Below, piece by piece: positions 1 through 7,889 of a DNA stretch of 39,239 nt. Origin of the DNA: Mucilaginibacter sp. (GTDB lineage: Bacteria > Bacteroidota > Bacteroidia > Sphingobacteriales > Sphingobacteriaceae); the NCBI GenBank assembly GCA_028288025.1, contig JAQBOM010000029.1, positions 1-39,239 of the forward strand, given 5' to 3'. The first letter of the stretch is position 1. Every line of letters starts with the position of its first letter. The translations under genes and the position numbers were made by a program. A model generated the notes under the pieces. The model saw only the letters and a list, made by a program, of their open reading frames with translations. It searched no databases and had not been told where the DNA came from.

Positions 1-3
1 AGC

Positions 4-127
4 TGTTGGGGAAGGATTCGAACCTCCACAGAGTGGTTAGCCTGCCCGTCTGTCGACGAACCGGTTTTCCAGAATCTCCGCCACCGGGACAAGGAGGTGT
101 GTCTGCCAAAAATTTCACCACCCAACA
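4..127 (-). tRNA. Aberrant class II tRNA, tRNA-Leu-like body with GUC anticodon
   Basis: Read on the minus strand, a full cloverleaf can be drawn. The acceptor stem is 7/7 bp (121-127 with 4-10). The D-arm has a 3-bp stem and a GG-containing loop (99-118) that resembles tRNA-Leu. The anticodon arm is at 81-97 with loop UUGUCCC. The T-arm is perfect, with a TTCGAAT loop (11-27). No CCA is encoded. Three things are odd. The anticodon read from the loop is GUC (Asp), not a Leu anticodon, and base 37 is C rather than a purine. The anticodon stem has a central U-U mismatch. The variable region (28-80) is 53 nt, against about 11-16 nt in normal class II tRNAs, and can form two small hairpins. It may be a functional oddity, an interrupted tRNA or a pseudogene. 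The intact acceptor, D and T arms argue against simple decay. Confidence 0.6.
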
Positions 128-195
128 TTGTTTTGCATTTAAAAGAACGCTAAGCACTTGTCATTTGCTTAATACAAATCTAACAGACCAATCCG

Positions 196-225
196 TTTGT
201 TGCAAATATTTCAACAATATATTTG
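196..225 (+). promoter_or_regulatory. Bacteroidota-type promoter of the Lrp-family gene
   Basis: TTTG at 196-199 and TATATTTG at 218-225 match the Bacteroidota primary sigma consensus (TTTG, about 19 nt, TAnnTTTG) with an 18-nt spacer. The predicted start point is near 231, giving a leader of about 48 nt before the ATG at 279. The stretch is strongly AT-rich and not coding. Confidence 0.55.
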
Positions 226-278
226 TATTTTTATCAGATTTAAATTAATATTGTTTAATAATAAAAATATTCGAATTT

Positions 279-755
279 ATGTCCCACAGAAAAGCTCCAA
301 ATTTAGAAATTGATAATCTCGACATACAGATTTTATCGATATTAATGAAAAATGCGACCACTCCATACACTGAAATTGCTAAAGAGTTGATCGTTTCCGG
401 CGGAACTATACACGTAAGGATGAAAAAGTTGGAGGAGATGGGCGTGATAAAAGGGGCCAGCCTGGAGGTAGATCCTCAAAAATTAGGGTATGATATTACC
501 GCTTTCCTGGGTATCTTCCTCGAAAAGGGCTCGCAGTACAACGAGGCTGTTAAGCAGTTAAAAACGGTGAAGGAGATTGTGGAGCTGCATTACACCACCG
601 GCAGTTACAGCATTTTTGCCAAAATTGTATGTCATGACACCACGCACCTGCGCGAGGTTTTAAATGAGCAGATACAAGGTGTAAAAGGTATTCAGCGTAC
701 CGAAACCTTTATTTCGCTGGAAGAGAGCATTAAAAGACAGATCACTTTGGAATAA
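279..755 (+). CDS. Lrp/AsnC family transcriptional regulator
   Basis: This 158-residue protein has the usual Lrp/AsnC length and layout. An N-terminal winged helix-turn-helix (about residues 12-60) begins with the typical DNLDIQILSIL and contains the EIAKEL and VRMKKLEEMGVIKG segments. A C-terminal RAM/ligand-binding ferredoxin-like domain (about 75-150) includes a family-typical TTGSYSIFAKI strand. Members bind DNA as dimers or octamers and respond to amino acids. The start is the ATG that gives the expected N-terminus just before the HTH. The gene stands alone between its own promoter and a strong terminator, so its targets cannot be read from context. The hydroxyproline operon about 19 kb away lacks a local regulator, but any link is only a guess. 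Confidence 0.93.
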   Translation: MSHRKAPNLEIDNLDIQILSILMKNATTPYTEIAKELIVSGGTIHVRMKKLEEMGVIKGASLEVDPQKLGYDITAFLGIFLEKGSQYNEAVKQLKTVKEIVELHYTTGSYSIFAKIVCHDTTHLREVLNEQIQGVKGIQRTETFISLEESIKRQITLE

Positions 756-806
756 AATTTACTTAAGATTCTTTTTAATAATCTGCCCATACCTGGCAGG
801 CTGTAA

Positions 807-833
807 AGCCGCCGGAATGGGCGGTTCTTTTTT
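807..833 (+). terminator. Rho-independent terminator after the Lrp-family gene
   Basis: The stem CCGCC (809-813) pairs with GGCGG (820-824) around a GGAATG loop and is extended by two weaker pairs. It is followed by C and a T-run (828-833). It lies between the convergent Lrp-family and MFS genes, 3 bp from the MFS stop codon. Confidence 0.8.
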
Positions 834-837
834 ATGA

Positions 838-2031
838 TTATTCGAAATCGGGCAGTATCACCGGGTTGTCTTGCTCCCCGCCTTCATTGATCTTCGAAAC
901 AAAATAAACAATAACGGCGCCGAACAAGGCTATAATGCCAAACGACCAGCGCAAGCCCGCTGTTTGCGCAACAAATCCTACAAATGGCGGCACCAATAAA
1001 AAACCCAGGTAGCCAATGGTTGATATAGATGCCAGCGCCGATGAACTGCTCATGTTTTTTGACCTGCCGGCCAGGCTAAATACCATCGGAACGATACACG
1101 AAACGCCGAGCCCCACCAGTATAAAACCAATAGTTACTATTATGGGATTAGGCAGTAGTACAGCCAGCATGAGTCCGCAAAAAATAAAAACGCCGCTATA
1201 TTTCAATACCGTTTTAATGCCTAGCCGGGTAACAATGCGGTCACCTAAAAAGCGCCCGGTCGTCATGGCAACCAGATAAATTACAAATGCAGCCGTAGCG
1301 ATTGTCTTATCGGGGTTCACTTCTTTTTGGAAATATATGGCGCTCCAGTCGTACATGGTATTTTCGCAGGCCATACAAGCAAAACAGATGAGCGAAAATT
1401 TCAATAAATATTTATCGGGAAGAGAAAAGACGGGTCTTTTAGGCTGCTGTACAGGTTTTTGGTGCAGCGTATCCTTAATAAAATAGAGTGTGAGCACGGT
1501 GAGGGCAATGCTGACAAACAAAAAATGCCAGGTAGACGCGATATTAAAGTACACCATTAATAAGCCTACGGCCGCCCCGGCAAAACCCGCCAGGCTCCAG
1601 ATGCCATGAAAAGTGGCCATTATTGATTTACTGTATAAAGCCTGTACCGCCACAGCCTGGGTATTGATGGAAAGCGTCATTAAGTTACGGGCCGATCCGA
1701 AACAAAACAGCATCGCTATCAACTGCCACATACTATTTGACAGGCCGATCAAAATTAAAACCGCACTTAAAAACAGGGAACCGAACAGCATGATAGCCCT
1801 GCTGCTATATTGAGTTAACAGCCTGCTGGTAATAGGCATGGTAAACATCAGGCCGATTGGCAGGGCAAAAAGCACCAGGCCTAATTGCGCCTCATTCAAA
1901 TGCATTTCGTGTTTTATTGTGGGAATCCGCGATGCCCAGGTTGAGTAGCCAAAGCCGGAGATAAAGAAGAATATCGCGCTGCTTATCCTTAACTGTTTGG
2001 GTGACTTTATATGCGCTGGTTGTTCGTCCAC
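838..2031 (-). CDS. MFS transporter, YbjJ-like
   Basis: This 397-residue protein has about 12 hydrophobic segments, the normal size for a major facilitator. The N-terminus carries FGYSTWASRIPTIK and NEAQLGLVLFALPIG, typical of the YbjJ-like branch. The TGRFLGDRIVTRLG segment after the central loop is the conserved cytoplasmic loop between TM8 and TM9 in this branch. The substrate is unknown. It is transcribed convergently with the upstream regulator gene and is preceded by about 60 bp of non-coding DNA. The C-terminal tail is short and acidic. Family assignment is firm; transport specificity cannot be inferred. Confidence 0.88.
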   Translation of the reverse strand: MDEQPAHIKSPKQLRISSAIFFFISGFGYSTWASRIPTIKHEMHLNEAQLGLVLFALPIGLMFTMPITSRLLTQYSSRAIMLFGSLFLSAVLILIGLSNSMWQLIAMLFCFGSARNLMTLSINTQAVAVQALYSKSIMATFHGIWSLAGFAGAAVGLLMVYFNIASTWHFLFVSIALTVLTLYFIKDTLHQKPVQQPKRPVFSLPDKYLLKFSLICFACMACENTMYDWSAIYFQKEVNPDKTIATAAFVIYLVAMTTGRFLGDRIVTRLGIKTVLKYSGVFIFCGLMLAVLLPNPIIVTIGFILVGLGVSCIVPMVFSLAGRSKNMSSSSALASISTIGYLGFLLVPPFVGFVAQTAGLRWSFGIIALFGAVIVYFVSKINEGGEQDNPVILPDFE

Positions 2032-2089
2032 AAAAGGTATATCGGGCTAAAATACGACAAAAGACATATTTTGCCTGCGTGGCTGAGAA

Positions 2090-2728
2090 TTATTTAGCAG
2101 GTTTTCTGAAATAAAAATAGCTAAGGAGATAAAGTAAAAGCATCCCCATTAAAAACCCGCCGAGCACATCAGTAAACCAATGGTCGCCCAAGTATATTCT
2201 TGAATATGGAACGGCAAAAATGAGCAATACAGATATGGCCGCAACAATGACCCTGACAGCTTTCGGAATAGTTTTCAAATGGTACATCAGCACCGTCAAA
2301 AATCCAAAATAAACAATATAAAACATCACATGCCCGCTCGGAAAACTCTGTTGGTTAGCCTTTTGGACCACATGCACCAGCGGTTCGGACGGCCTTGGAC
2401 GATTCACCAATATTTTAATAAGGGTACTTACCAGGGCGGACCCAGCCGTCAGCAAAACAAACAATGCTTCTCTGCGGAATTTAAATAAAAGAAACAGCAG
2501 TGCGCCCGTTAGTATTGTAATATACGAGCCGGGGCTGTTCCCGAACCAGCTTACCAGTTTCATTGACGAATCCAGGAAAGGGTTTTGAAACTCCTGAACC
2601 TCCTGCGAAAATGCAAGGTCGATAAATGAATGGGGGAAAATAAATATAGATATGGTAAGCAGTATAAAGCCTATACTGATGACTCCCAATACATAACCTA
2701 TGATACGTTTACGGCGTTTTTCAATCAT
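2090..2728 (-). CDS. PAP2-family membrane phosphatase
   Basis: This is a polytopic membrane protein with all three phosphatidic acid phosphatase type 2 motifs. They are K-x6-RP (KILVNRPRP), PSGH (QSFPSGHVMF) and SR-x5-H-x3-D (SRIYLGDHWFTDVLGG). The active site is expected on the periplasmic side, and substrates may include phosphatidic acid, phosphatidylglycerophosphate or undecaprenyl diphosphate. The reading frame stays open upstream to an ATG at 2809, but that start lies inside a perfect inverted repeat and would add a 27-residue stretch unlike the family. The ATG at 2728 (MIEKRRKR) gives a 212-residue protein with a positively charged N-terminus and is preferred. It is oriented like the YVTN gene upstream but separated from it by a terminator. 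Confidence 0.9.
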   Translation of the reverse strand: MIEKRRKRIIGYVLGVISIGFILLTISIFIFPHSFIDLAFSQEVQEFQNPFLDSSMKLVSWFGNSPGSYITILTGALLFLLFKFRREALFVLLTAGSALVSTLIKILVNRPRPSEPLVHVVQKANQQSFPSGHVMFYIVYFGFLTVLMYHLKTIPKAVRVIVAAISVLLIFAVPYSRIYLGDHWFTDVLGGFLMGMLLLYLLSYFYFRKPAK

Positions 2729-2792
2729 TACGGAGAAACTTAAACTTTTAATACTTGCAACAACGCTAAACACTAAATTGTTGCAAGTTGGT

Positions 2793-2841
2793 AAAAAGCA
2801 AAAACACATTAAAAACGGACATTCCGTATATTAATGTGTTT
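2793..2841 (-). terminator. Terminator hairpin with nested stem, after the YVTN-repeat gene
   Basis: The arm AAACACATTAA (2802-2812) is the perfect reverse complement of TTAATGTGTTT (2831-2841). A second stem, ACGGA/TCCGT, is nested inside it (2815-2827). Read on the minus strand, the hairpin follows the stop at 2865 and runs into TTTTTGCTTTTT. It therefore ends the gene at 2865-3893 and insulates the PAP2 gene. Confidence 0.75.
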
Positions 2842-2864
2842 CGCAAAGGTAGATGTATTGATAA

Positions 2865-3893
2865 TTACTTTCCGACAACCACAATATGGAAAGTGCCGGG
2901 TATTTGCTGCGGCCTTTGATTTGGTGCCGACGGATCAGCAGGCTTCATTTGGGCCGTAGGTAAATACAATTTATGGGTGCGGGTATCGATACCGATAGTT
3001 CTTGCCCCTCTCTCAGAAGGTATATTTTCTACAAATTCAAATTTGTCGGCGCTTAGTTCACGTACAACCGAGATGGTACCTTCGTTATTTGAGGCATAAG
3101 CCAGTTTTAACTGGGGGTCAAAAGCAACGCCGTCGGTTCCGCCAATCGGGAATTTACCAACCACCTTGCCATTTTTTGAATCCATTATCACCATGGTTTT
3201 ATTGCCGCCGCAACCGATAAATAAACGGCTTGTCGCCCGGTCGATATCTAAGCCCGAGGGTTCTTCGCCGCCTTCAATTTTCCACCTGTTGATCACCTTA
3301 TAAGTAGCTGCATCAATTTCGACCTCTTCGGCAGTGTCTTCAATATTAATAAACACATGCCCTTTTCCGTCGGATACGGCCGTTTCGGGTTTACCGCCCA
3401 AAGGGATAGTGGCTACTACCACATCAGTTGCTGCGTCAATAACGGTTGCATCTTTACTGCGGCCATTACAGGTGTATATTTTTTTCGAATAGTCCTCATA
3501 AAAAATCGCATCCGGGTTAGTGCCTGCGTCAACCTGCTTTAAAACCTGGTTGGTTTTCAGGTCGAATACGGTAACATTGTTTCCGCGGCCGTTGCTGGTA
3601 TAGCCTTTATTAAATTCGTGTACTATGGCAATCCCGTGTACGCCTTTTGTATCCGGAATATATCCTATTGAATCGCCGGTTGCGGCGTTTAAAATATTAA
3701 CCTGCATGCCATGCGATGTATAAACGCGGTTGGTTGCACCGTCAACAGTAATATAATCCCAGCCGCCCGTGCTATGGATCGGGTAATCAGCCAAAACATG
3801 AAAGCCTGTTGTTTTTTGTGCCCATAAAAGTGACGGAAGGCTTACAGCTATGCTGAACACCAGCACGCCAAGCGGTTTAAAAATTGATTTCAT
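2865..3893 (-). CDS. Secreted YVTN beta-propeller protein (YncE family), copy 1
   Basis: This 342-residue protein has a clear signal peptide ending near LLWAQ (residue 26). A chain of about 40-residue YVTN-type propeller repeats follows, with phrases such as NRVYTSHGMQVNILNAATG and ATVIDAATDVVVATIPLGG. It should fold as a seven-bladed propeller in the periplasm or at the outer face. YncE-like proteins have no agreed enzymatic role. It is a clear paralogue of the gene at 14665-15666: segments such as GVHGIAIV/GLHGIAIV and the DGKG-containing blades align along the full length. The two copies bracket an efflux and receptor island. The C-terminus is Pro- and Gln-rich before the last strand. It has its own terminator. 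Confidence 0.88.
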   Translation of the reverse strand: MKSIFKPLGVLVFSIAVSLPSLLWAQKTTGFHVLADYPIHSTGGWDYITVDGATNRVYTSHGMQVNILNAATGDSIGYIPDTKGVHGIAIVHEFNKGYTSNGRGNNVTVFDLKTNQVLKQVDAGTNPDAIFYEDYSKKIYTCNGRSKDATVIDAATDVVVATIPLGGKPETAVSDGKGHVFINIEDTAEEVEIDAATYKVINRWKIEGGEEPSGLDIDRATSRLFIGCGGNKTMVIMDSKNGKVVGKFPIGGTDGVAFDPQLKLAYASNNEGTISVVRELSADKFEFVENIPSERGARTIGIDTRTHKLYLPTAQMKPADPSAPNQRPQQIPGTFHIVVVGK

Positions 3894-3964
3894 GACGATA
3901 AGTTTTTTATATAATTAGTTAAAGATTCTGTGTAAATCCTGTATAAAATAATTATCACCTGTCA

Positions 3965-6463
3965 CTATCCTTTTCCTTTACCACCGCCGCCACCGCCGCC
4001 GTTTCCGCCGCCACCGCCGCTATTATCATCCGGAACCGGCACAGTATCTTCTTTTTCTTTTTCCTTTTTGAACTCAAGCTTACCAAACTTATAGGTCAGG
4101 CTAATACCGAATGACTGCAATGGAATTTGTCTCAAACTGCTTGTATTAAAGTTAGGCCCGAAGGTGGTTGACTGAAAATTAACATATTTTGCAAACGGGT
4201 TAGCCGCTGTTAATCCAATGCTCATTTTTTTATCCATAAACTGCTTGCGGACAGCGAAGTTATAGAAATAAAATGCCGGGTTTGTTCCCTGGAAGCCTTT
4301 TTGTGACGACCTGTAGTTAACAAAAAATTCAGCTGCCAGATCTTTTGCAAACTCGTAGCTGCCGTTTAAATTTATCCTGTAAGTAAAGCCGCTAACCTGG
4401 GGGTACGGCGGGTTATAGGTTATCCTGTCGGCAAAAAACATATTCGTGCGCAATGTCAATTTGCCGAGGGGTAATGAGCCGTATAAATTTATACCCTCGG
4501 AGGTTTCTTTACCGATGTTGGCACGCTGGCTCAGCGATACGTTTGTAAGTGTGGTATCGCCTACATTAAGCGTCGGATGAAAAGTTGTATATGATTGCAG
4601 GTCGTTGGTATTATACCTGTAGAACCCGGCAATGTATATATTTGCGCCCTTGCCAAACGACTTGTTATAACCAAGCTCAAAATTATGTCCCAGTTCTGGG
4701 CTCAGGTTCGGGTTCCCTGTGCTGATATTATAAAAATCGCTGATATTATAAAAAGGATTTAGCGAGCGGTAATCGGGACGCTCTAACCGGTATGTATAGC
4801 TTAGTTTGATCGTTTGCGTTTTATCTATTTTATGTGATAAAACAAATGACGGCGCAAAAATCCCGTAGGAAGGCAGCGGTGTAGTCGTAAAATCAGTTGT
4901 TGAACTGGTATGTTCATATCTCAAACCGGCTTTACCGTCTATAAAATTGTTAAACAACGAGAATGACGAGGACAAGTAATAAGCAAAAATTTTACGATTA
5001 TAGATAAAGGTTTGATTTTGACTAAGCACATGGTTGCCGTTGGTGAAACTTTGTGCAGTAGAATTGTTTATATCTTCTATAACGGCTTTAGCGCCGGCTT
5101 CAAGCGTGATGCTTTTGCTTACCGGCTGCGTATAATCAACGGATATATCGGTTTCCCGGTCTCTGCCCGGGTTATATCCGGTTGAGCTTACATTTGGTAA
5201 AGTGCCTGTTATATAATCCTGCTGCTGTGTATAGTTGCTGGTGTTATTGCCAATACTGGTATTGTAAAGGAAATCCAGTTCCTGGTTTTCTTTGGCGAAG
5301 GTTTTTTTGTAAGCCACACTAACATCGGTTGAATGCGCGCTAAAAAGGCTATTCGAGTGGCTTAAGCTCATGTTGTCTGTTAAAAGACTGCCGATGGGCG
5401 AGTAAGTTGCCTGGTCAATGTTAGTTAAGCCTGTACTATGATTGCCGAAATTGTTATAATTTAATCCAACGGTCAATTCATCTTTCGGCGTAATGCTCCA
5501 GTTGAAGCTTATAGCCGACTGATAGCCGTGCCTGGTAAAAGGGTTGGTGCCGTTTTGATTTAACAGTGTTTTATTGTTCAGCGAATCAAATGACGTGCGG
5601 TTTGTCGAATTGCGGGATACAGTATTTAACTGTTCGTTTCCGCTAAAAGAAGCGTTTATACCAAAATTTCCTTTACGGGCGTTCAGGTTTACCGAGCCGT
5701 TTTCAAACCGTGTTCCTGCTGACAGGTTTACACTGCCGTTAATGCCTTGTACCTTGCTGTCTTTTAAAATAATGTTAATAATACCGCCTGTGCCTTCCGC
5801 ATCGTACTTTGCGCCCGGGCTGGTTATTACTTCGATGTTTTTGATCTGGCTGGCAGGGATAGATTGCAATGCATCAGCCAGGCTGGCCCCAAAAATGCTT
5901 GAGGGTTTACCGTTTATCAAAAAACGGATATTGGCGTTACCCATTAATTCAACATTGCCGTTAATATCTACCGAAATCATTGGCACCTTTTTTAATACAT
6001 CTAATGCAACTCCGCCCTGCGAGGTAAGGTCATTTGCCGGGCTGTAAACCAATTTATCTATTTTGTTTTCAACGGTTGGCACGCTGGCTGTAATATTCAC
6101 CTGTTGTAACTGATTTTGCAGCGGGGCAAGAATAATATTGCCTAATGGTACATTTTTAGCATTAGCGTCTATGATAACGTGGTCAATGGTTTGCTTTTTA
6201 TATCCTAAAAAGTCAACGGTTAGTTTATAATCACCATAGGCGATATTATCGAGTTTGAAATTTCCTTTAGGATCAGTAACCATACCGTTAAATGGCGACG
6301 CGCTGCCTTGTTTATAAAGGCTGACAGTTGCGTAATCAACGGGTACTTTAGTAACGGCGTCAATTACTTTCCCACTTATGCTTCCCTTCCCGCCGGTGTT
6401 GTTTTGAGCTCTTAAAGTAAAAGAAATAACTAATAAGAAACCCAGTATTATAATATTCTTCAT
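3965..6463 (-). CDS. TonB-dependent receptor-like outer-membrane beta-barrel protein
   Basis: The mature layout is a signal peptide (MKNIIILGFLLVISFTLRAQ), then a carboxypeptidase-regulatory-like Ig domain (GSISGKVIDAVTKVPVDYATVS). A plug-like domain carries FLINGKPSS and IKNIEVITSPGAKYDAEGTGGI. A long barrel of alternating aromatic strands follows. This matches the OMP_b-brl_3 group of Bacteroidota receptors. The frame is open to an earlier ATG at 6616, but the 51 extra residues precede an obvious signal peptide, so 6463 is used (832 residues). The C-terminus ends in a charged stretch and a tail of about 20 residues that is almost all glycine, after what would be the last barrel strand; this is unusual because the barrel C-terminus normally ends on an aromatic residue. 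The ligand is unknown. The YVTN gene lies 71 bp downstream, so co-transcription is likely. Confidence 0.88.
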   Translation of the reverse strand: MKNIIILGFLLVISFTLRAQNNTGGKGSISGKVIDAVTKVPVDYATVSLYKQGSASPFNGMVTDPKGNFKLDNIAYGDYKLTVDFLGYKKQTIDHVIIDANAKNVPLGNIILAPLQNQLQQVNITASVPTVENKIDKLVYSPANDLTSQGGVALDVLKKVPMISVDINGNVELMGNANIRFLINGKPSSIFGASLADALQSIPASQIKNIEVITSPGAKYDAEGTGGIINIILKDSKVQGINGSVNLSAGTRFENGSVNLNARKGNFGINASFSGNEQLNTVSRNSTNRTSFDSLNNKTLLNQNGTNPFTRHGYQSAISFNWSITPKDELTVGLNYNNFGNHSTGLTNIDQATYSPIGSLLTDNMSLSHSNSLFSAHSTDVSVAYKKTFAKENQELDFLYNTSIGNNTSNYTQQQDYITGTLPNVSSTGYNPGRDRETDISVDYTQPVSKSITLEAGAKAVIEDINNSTAQSFTNGNHVLSQNQTFIYNRKIFAYYLSSSFSLFNNFIDGKAGLRYEHTSSTTDFTTTPLPSYGIFAPSFVLSHKIDKTQTIKLSYTYRLERPDYRSLNPFYNISDFYNISTGNPNLSPELGHNFELGYNKSFGKGANIYIAGFYRYNTNDLQSYTTFHPTLNVGDTTLTNVSLSQRANIGKETSEGINLYGSLPLGKLTLRTNMFFADRITYNPPYPQVSGFTYRINLNGSYEFAKDLAAEFFVNYRSSQKGFQGTNPAFYFYNFAVRKQFMDKKMSIGLTAANPFAKYVNFQSTTFGPNFNTSSLRQIPLQSFGISLTYKFGKLEFKKEKEKEDTVPVPDDNSGGGGGNGGGGGGGKGKG

Positions 6464-6638
6464 AAAAAAATTGGTCATTTGTATCCAGGGTGCAAAGGTG
6501 CGAAGCAAATTTGGATTAAATCTGATTTTTAAAAAAGGTAGTGTAATTGTTACAATATGCCCGTTGGAATAACGAAAGAAGAGAATTGCCCCTGTAAACG
6601 GAGAAAAAACAAACAAGTATAGACTTAATTTCTGGATA

Positions 6639-7052
6639 TTAAAAAATTAATACCAGGCTGCCGCTTATTATTAATAAAGCCCCCGCTGCAGATTTGAATG
6701 TCAATGGTTCACCCAAAAATATAACTGCTAATATAATTGCTATCGCCACGCTTAATTTGTCAACAGGTGCAACTTGCGAAACTTCGCCCAGTTGTAAAGC
6801 TTTAAAATAACATATCCACGAAAGGCCGGTCGCACATCCTGAAAGGACAAGAAATGTCCAGTTGATTCTTGTTAAACTCCCAATTGAATGCTCGCCGCCC
6901 TTAAAAATTACTATTCCCCAGGCAATAAGCAGGATAACAACCGTCCGGATGGCGGTTGCAAGGTCCGTATCCACTCCTTTTATCCCGATTTTTGCAAATA
7001 TTGCAGTAAGCGCTGCAAATAAAGCCGATAGTAAAGCATATATCCACCACAT
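6639..7052 (-). CDS. Half-size EamA/DMT-family transporter
   Basis: This 137-residue protein has about five hydrophobic helices and a single EamA domain, about half the length of the usual ten-helix transporter. It opens with MWWIYALLSALFAALTAIFAKIGI and closes with a typical FLGEPLTFKSAAGALLIISG segment. Half-size EamA proteins are a recognised subgroup and probably work as dimers, so this is not necessarily a truncation. The start is the ATG at 7052. It runs divergently from the response regulator gene, with about 160 bp between start codons, so the two may share a control region. The substrate is unknown. Confidence 0.85.
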   Translation of the reverse strand: MWWIYALLSALFAALTAIFAKIGIKGVDTDLATAIRTVVILLIAWGIVIFKGGEHSIGSLTRINWTFLVLSGCATGLSWICYFKALQLGEVSQVAPVDKLSVAIAIILAVIFLGEPLTFKSAAGALLIISGSLVLIF

Positions 7053-7211
7053 AGCCGTTTATTTTAATGATTAGAAGATTTGGTTAACTTTAAGACTGCT
7101 AATATCAGGGAAATCCTCCAATCATTAAAATCAACGGCCGGAAATCAACGGTTCATACAACTTATCCAAAATCTTTACAACATTCAGTTTGTACCTTTAA
7201 CAAAAAAAGTT

Positions 7212-7889
7212 TTGAAAATACTGGTCATTGAAGATGAAGAAGGCTTGCGCGAAAGTATTGAAGAATATTTTTCGGAAGCAGGCAATGTGTGCGAAACCGC
7301 CGCGGGTTATCAAAGCGCGATGGCTAAGATCAATCTTTACCGCTATGATTGTATTCTGCTGGATATTACCCTGCCCGAGGGGAATGGTATGGATATCCTG
7401 AAAACCTTAAAGGAAAATAACTATCCCGACGGGGTGTTGATCATTTCAGCTAAAAACTCCCTCGACGACCGGCTTAACGGTCTGAACCTGGGTGCCGATG
7501 ATTACCTGGTGAAACCTTTTCATTTGTCCGAGTTGATGGCCCGGGTTTCAGCGATCGTACGCCGCAAAACGTTTAACGGCAGCAACCTGCTGCTATTTAA
7601 CGAATTAACGATAGACCTGCTGGCTAAAGAGGTTAAGGTGCGTGATGTACCCGTAAAATTAACCCGCAAAGAATATGCCCTGCTGCTTTATTTTATTGCC
7701 AACAAAGGAAAAGTCGTTTCAAAAAATGCAATAGCCGAACACCTTTGGGGCGATGGGATAGATATGGCCAATAATTTCGATTTTATTTATTCGCATATTA
7801 AAAACATCCGCAAAAAGCTAATGGAAGCCGGCAGCAACGACTATATCCAGGCCGCCTACGGTATGGGCTATAAATTTACTGAGCAATGA
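7212..7889 (+). CDS. OmpR-family response regulator
   Basis: An N-terminal receiver domain carries the acidic pair in VIEDEE, the phospho-acceptor Asp51 in CILLDITLPEGNG and Lys101 in DDYLVKPF. A C-terminal winged helix of the OmpR/PhoB type (about 125-222) carries LTRKEYALLLYF and the closing AAYGMGYKF. The frame is open back to an ATG at 7080, but that would add 44 residues absent from the family. The TTG at 7212 yields a start (MKILVIEDEE) and length (225 residues) that fit exactly. The last codons overlap the sensor kinase gene by 4 bp (ATGA), so the pair is translationally coupled. Its likely target is the efflux operon starting at 9331. Confidence 0.92.
   Translation: MKILVIEDEEGLRESIEEYFSEAGNVCETAAGYQSAMAKINLYRYDCILLDITLPEGNGMDILKTLKENNYPDGVLIISAKNSLDDRLNGLNLGADDYLVKPFHLSELMARVSAIVRRKTFNGSNLLLFNELTIDLLAKEVKVRDVPVKLTRKEYALLLYFIANKGKVVSKNAIAEHLWGDGIDMANNFDFIYSHIKNIRKKLMEAGSNDYIQAAYGMGYKFTEQ

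Noticed and set aside
6..248. 80-codon plus-strand frame over the tRNA-like gene
   Set aside because: It overlaps the tRNA-like structure and the promoter, has no family features, and has an implausible composition.
5574..6047. 157-codon frame antisense to the outer-membrane receptor gene
   Set aside because: It is the shadow of a well-supported coding frame on the other strand.
6639..7052. Truncated EamA transporter pseudogene
   Set aside because: Half-size EamA proteins with one domain are a known intact form; start, helices and stop are all normal here.
7080..7211. N-terminal extension of the response regulator from an ATG at 7080
   Set aside because: It would add 44 residues before the receiver domain, absent from the family. 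The TTG at 7212 gives the normal start and length.
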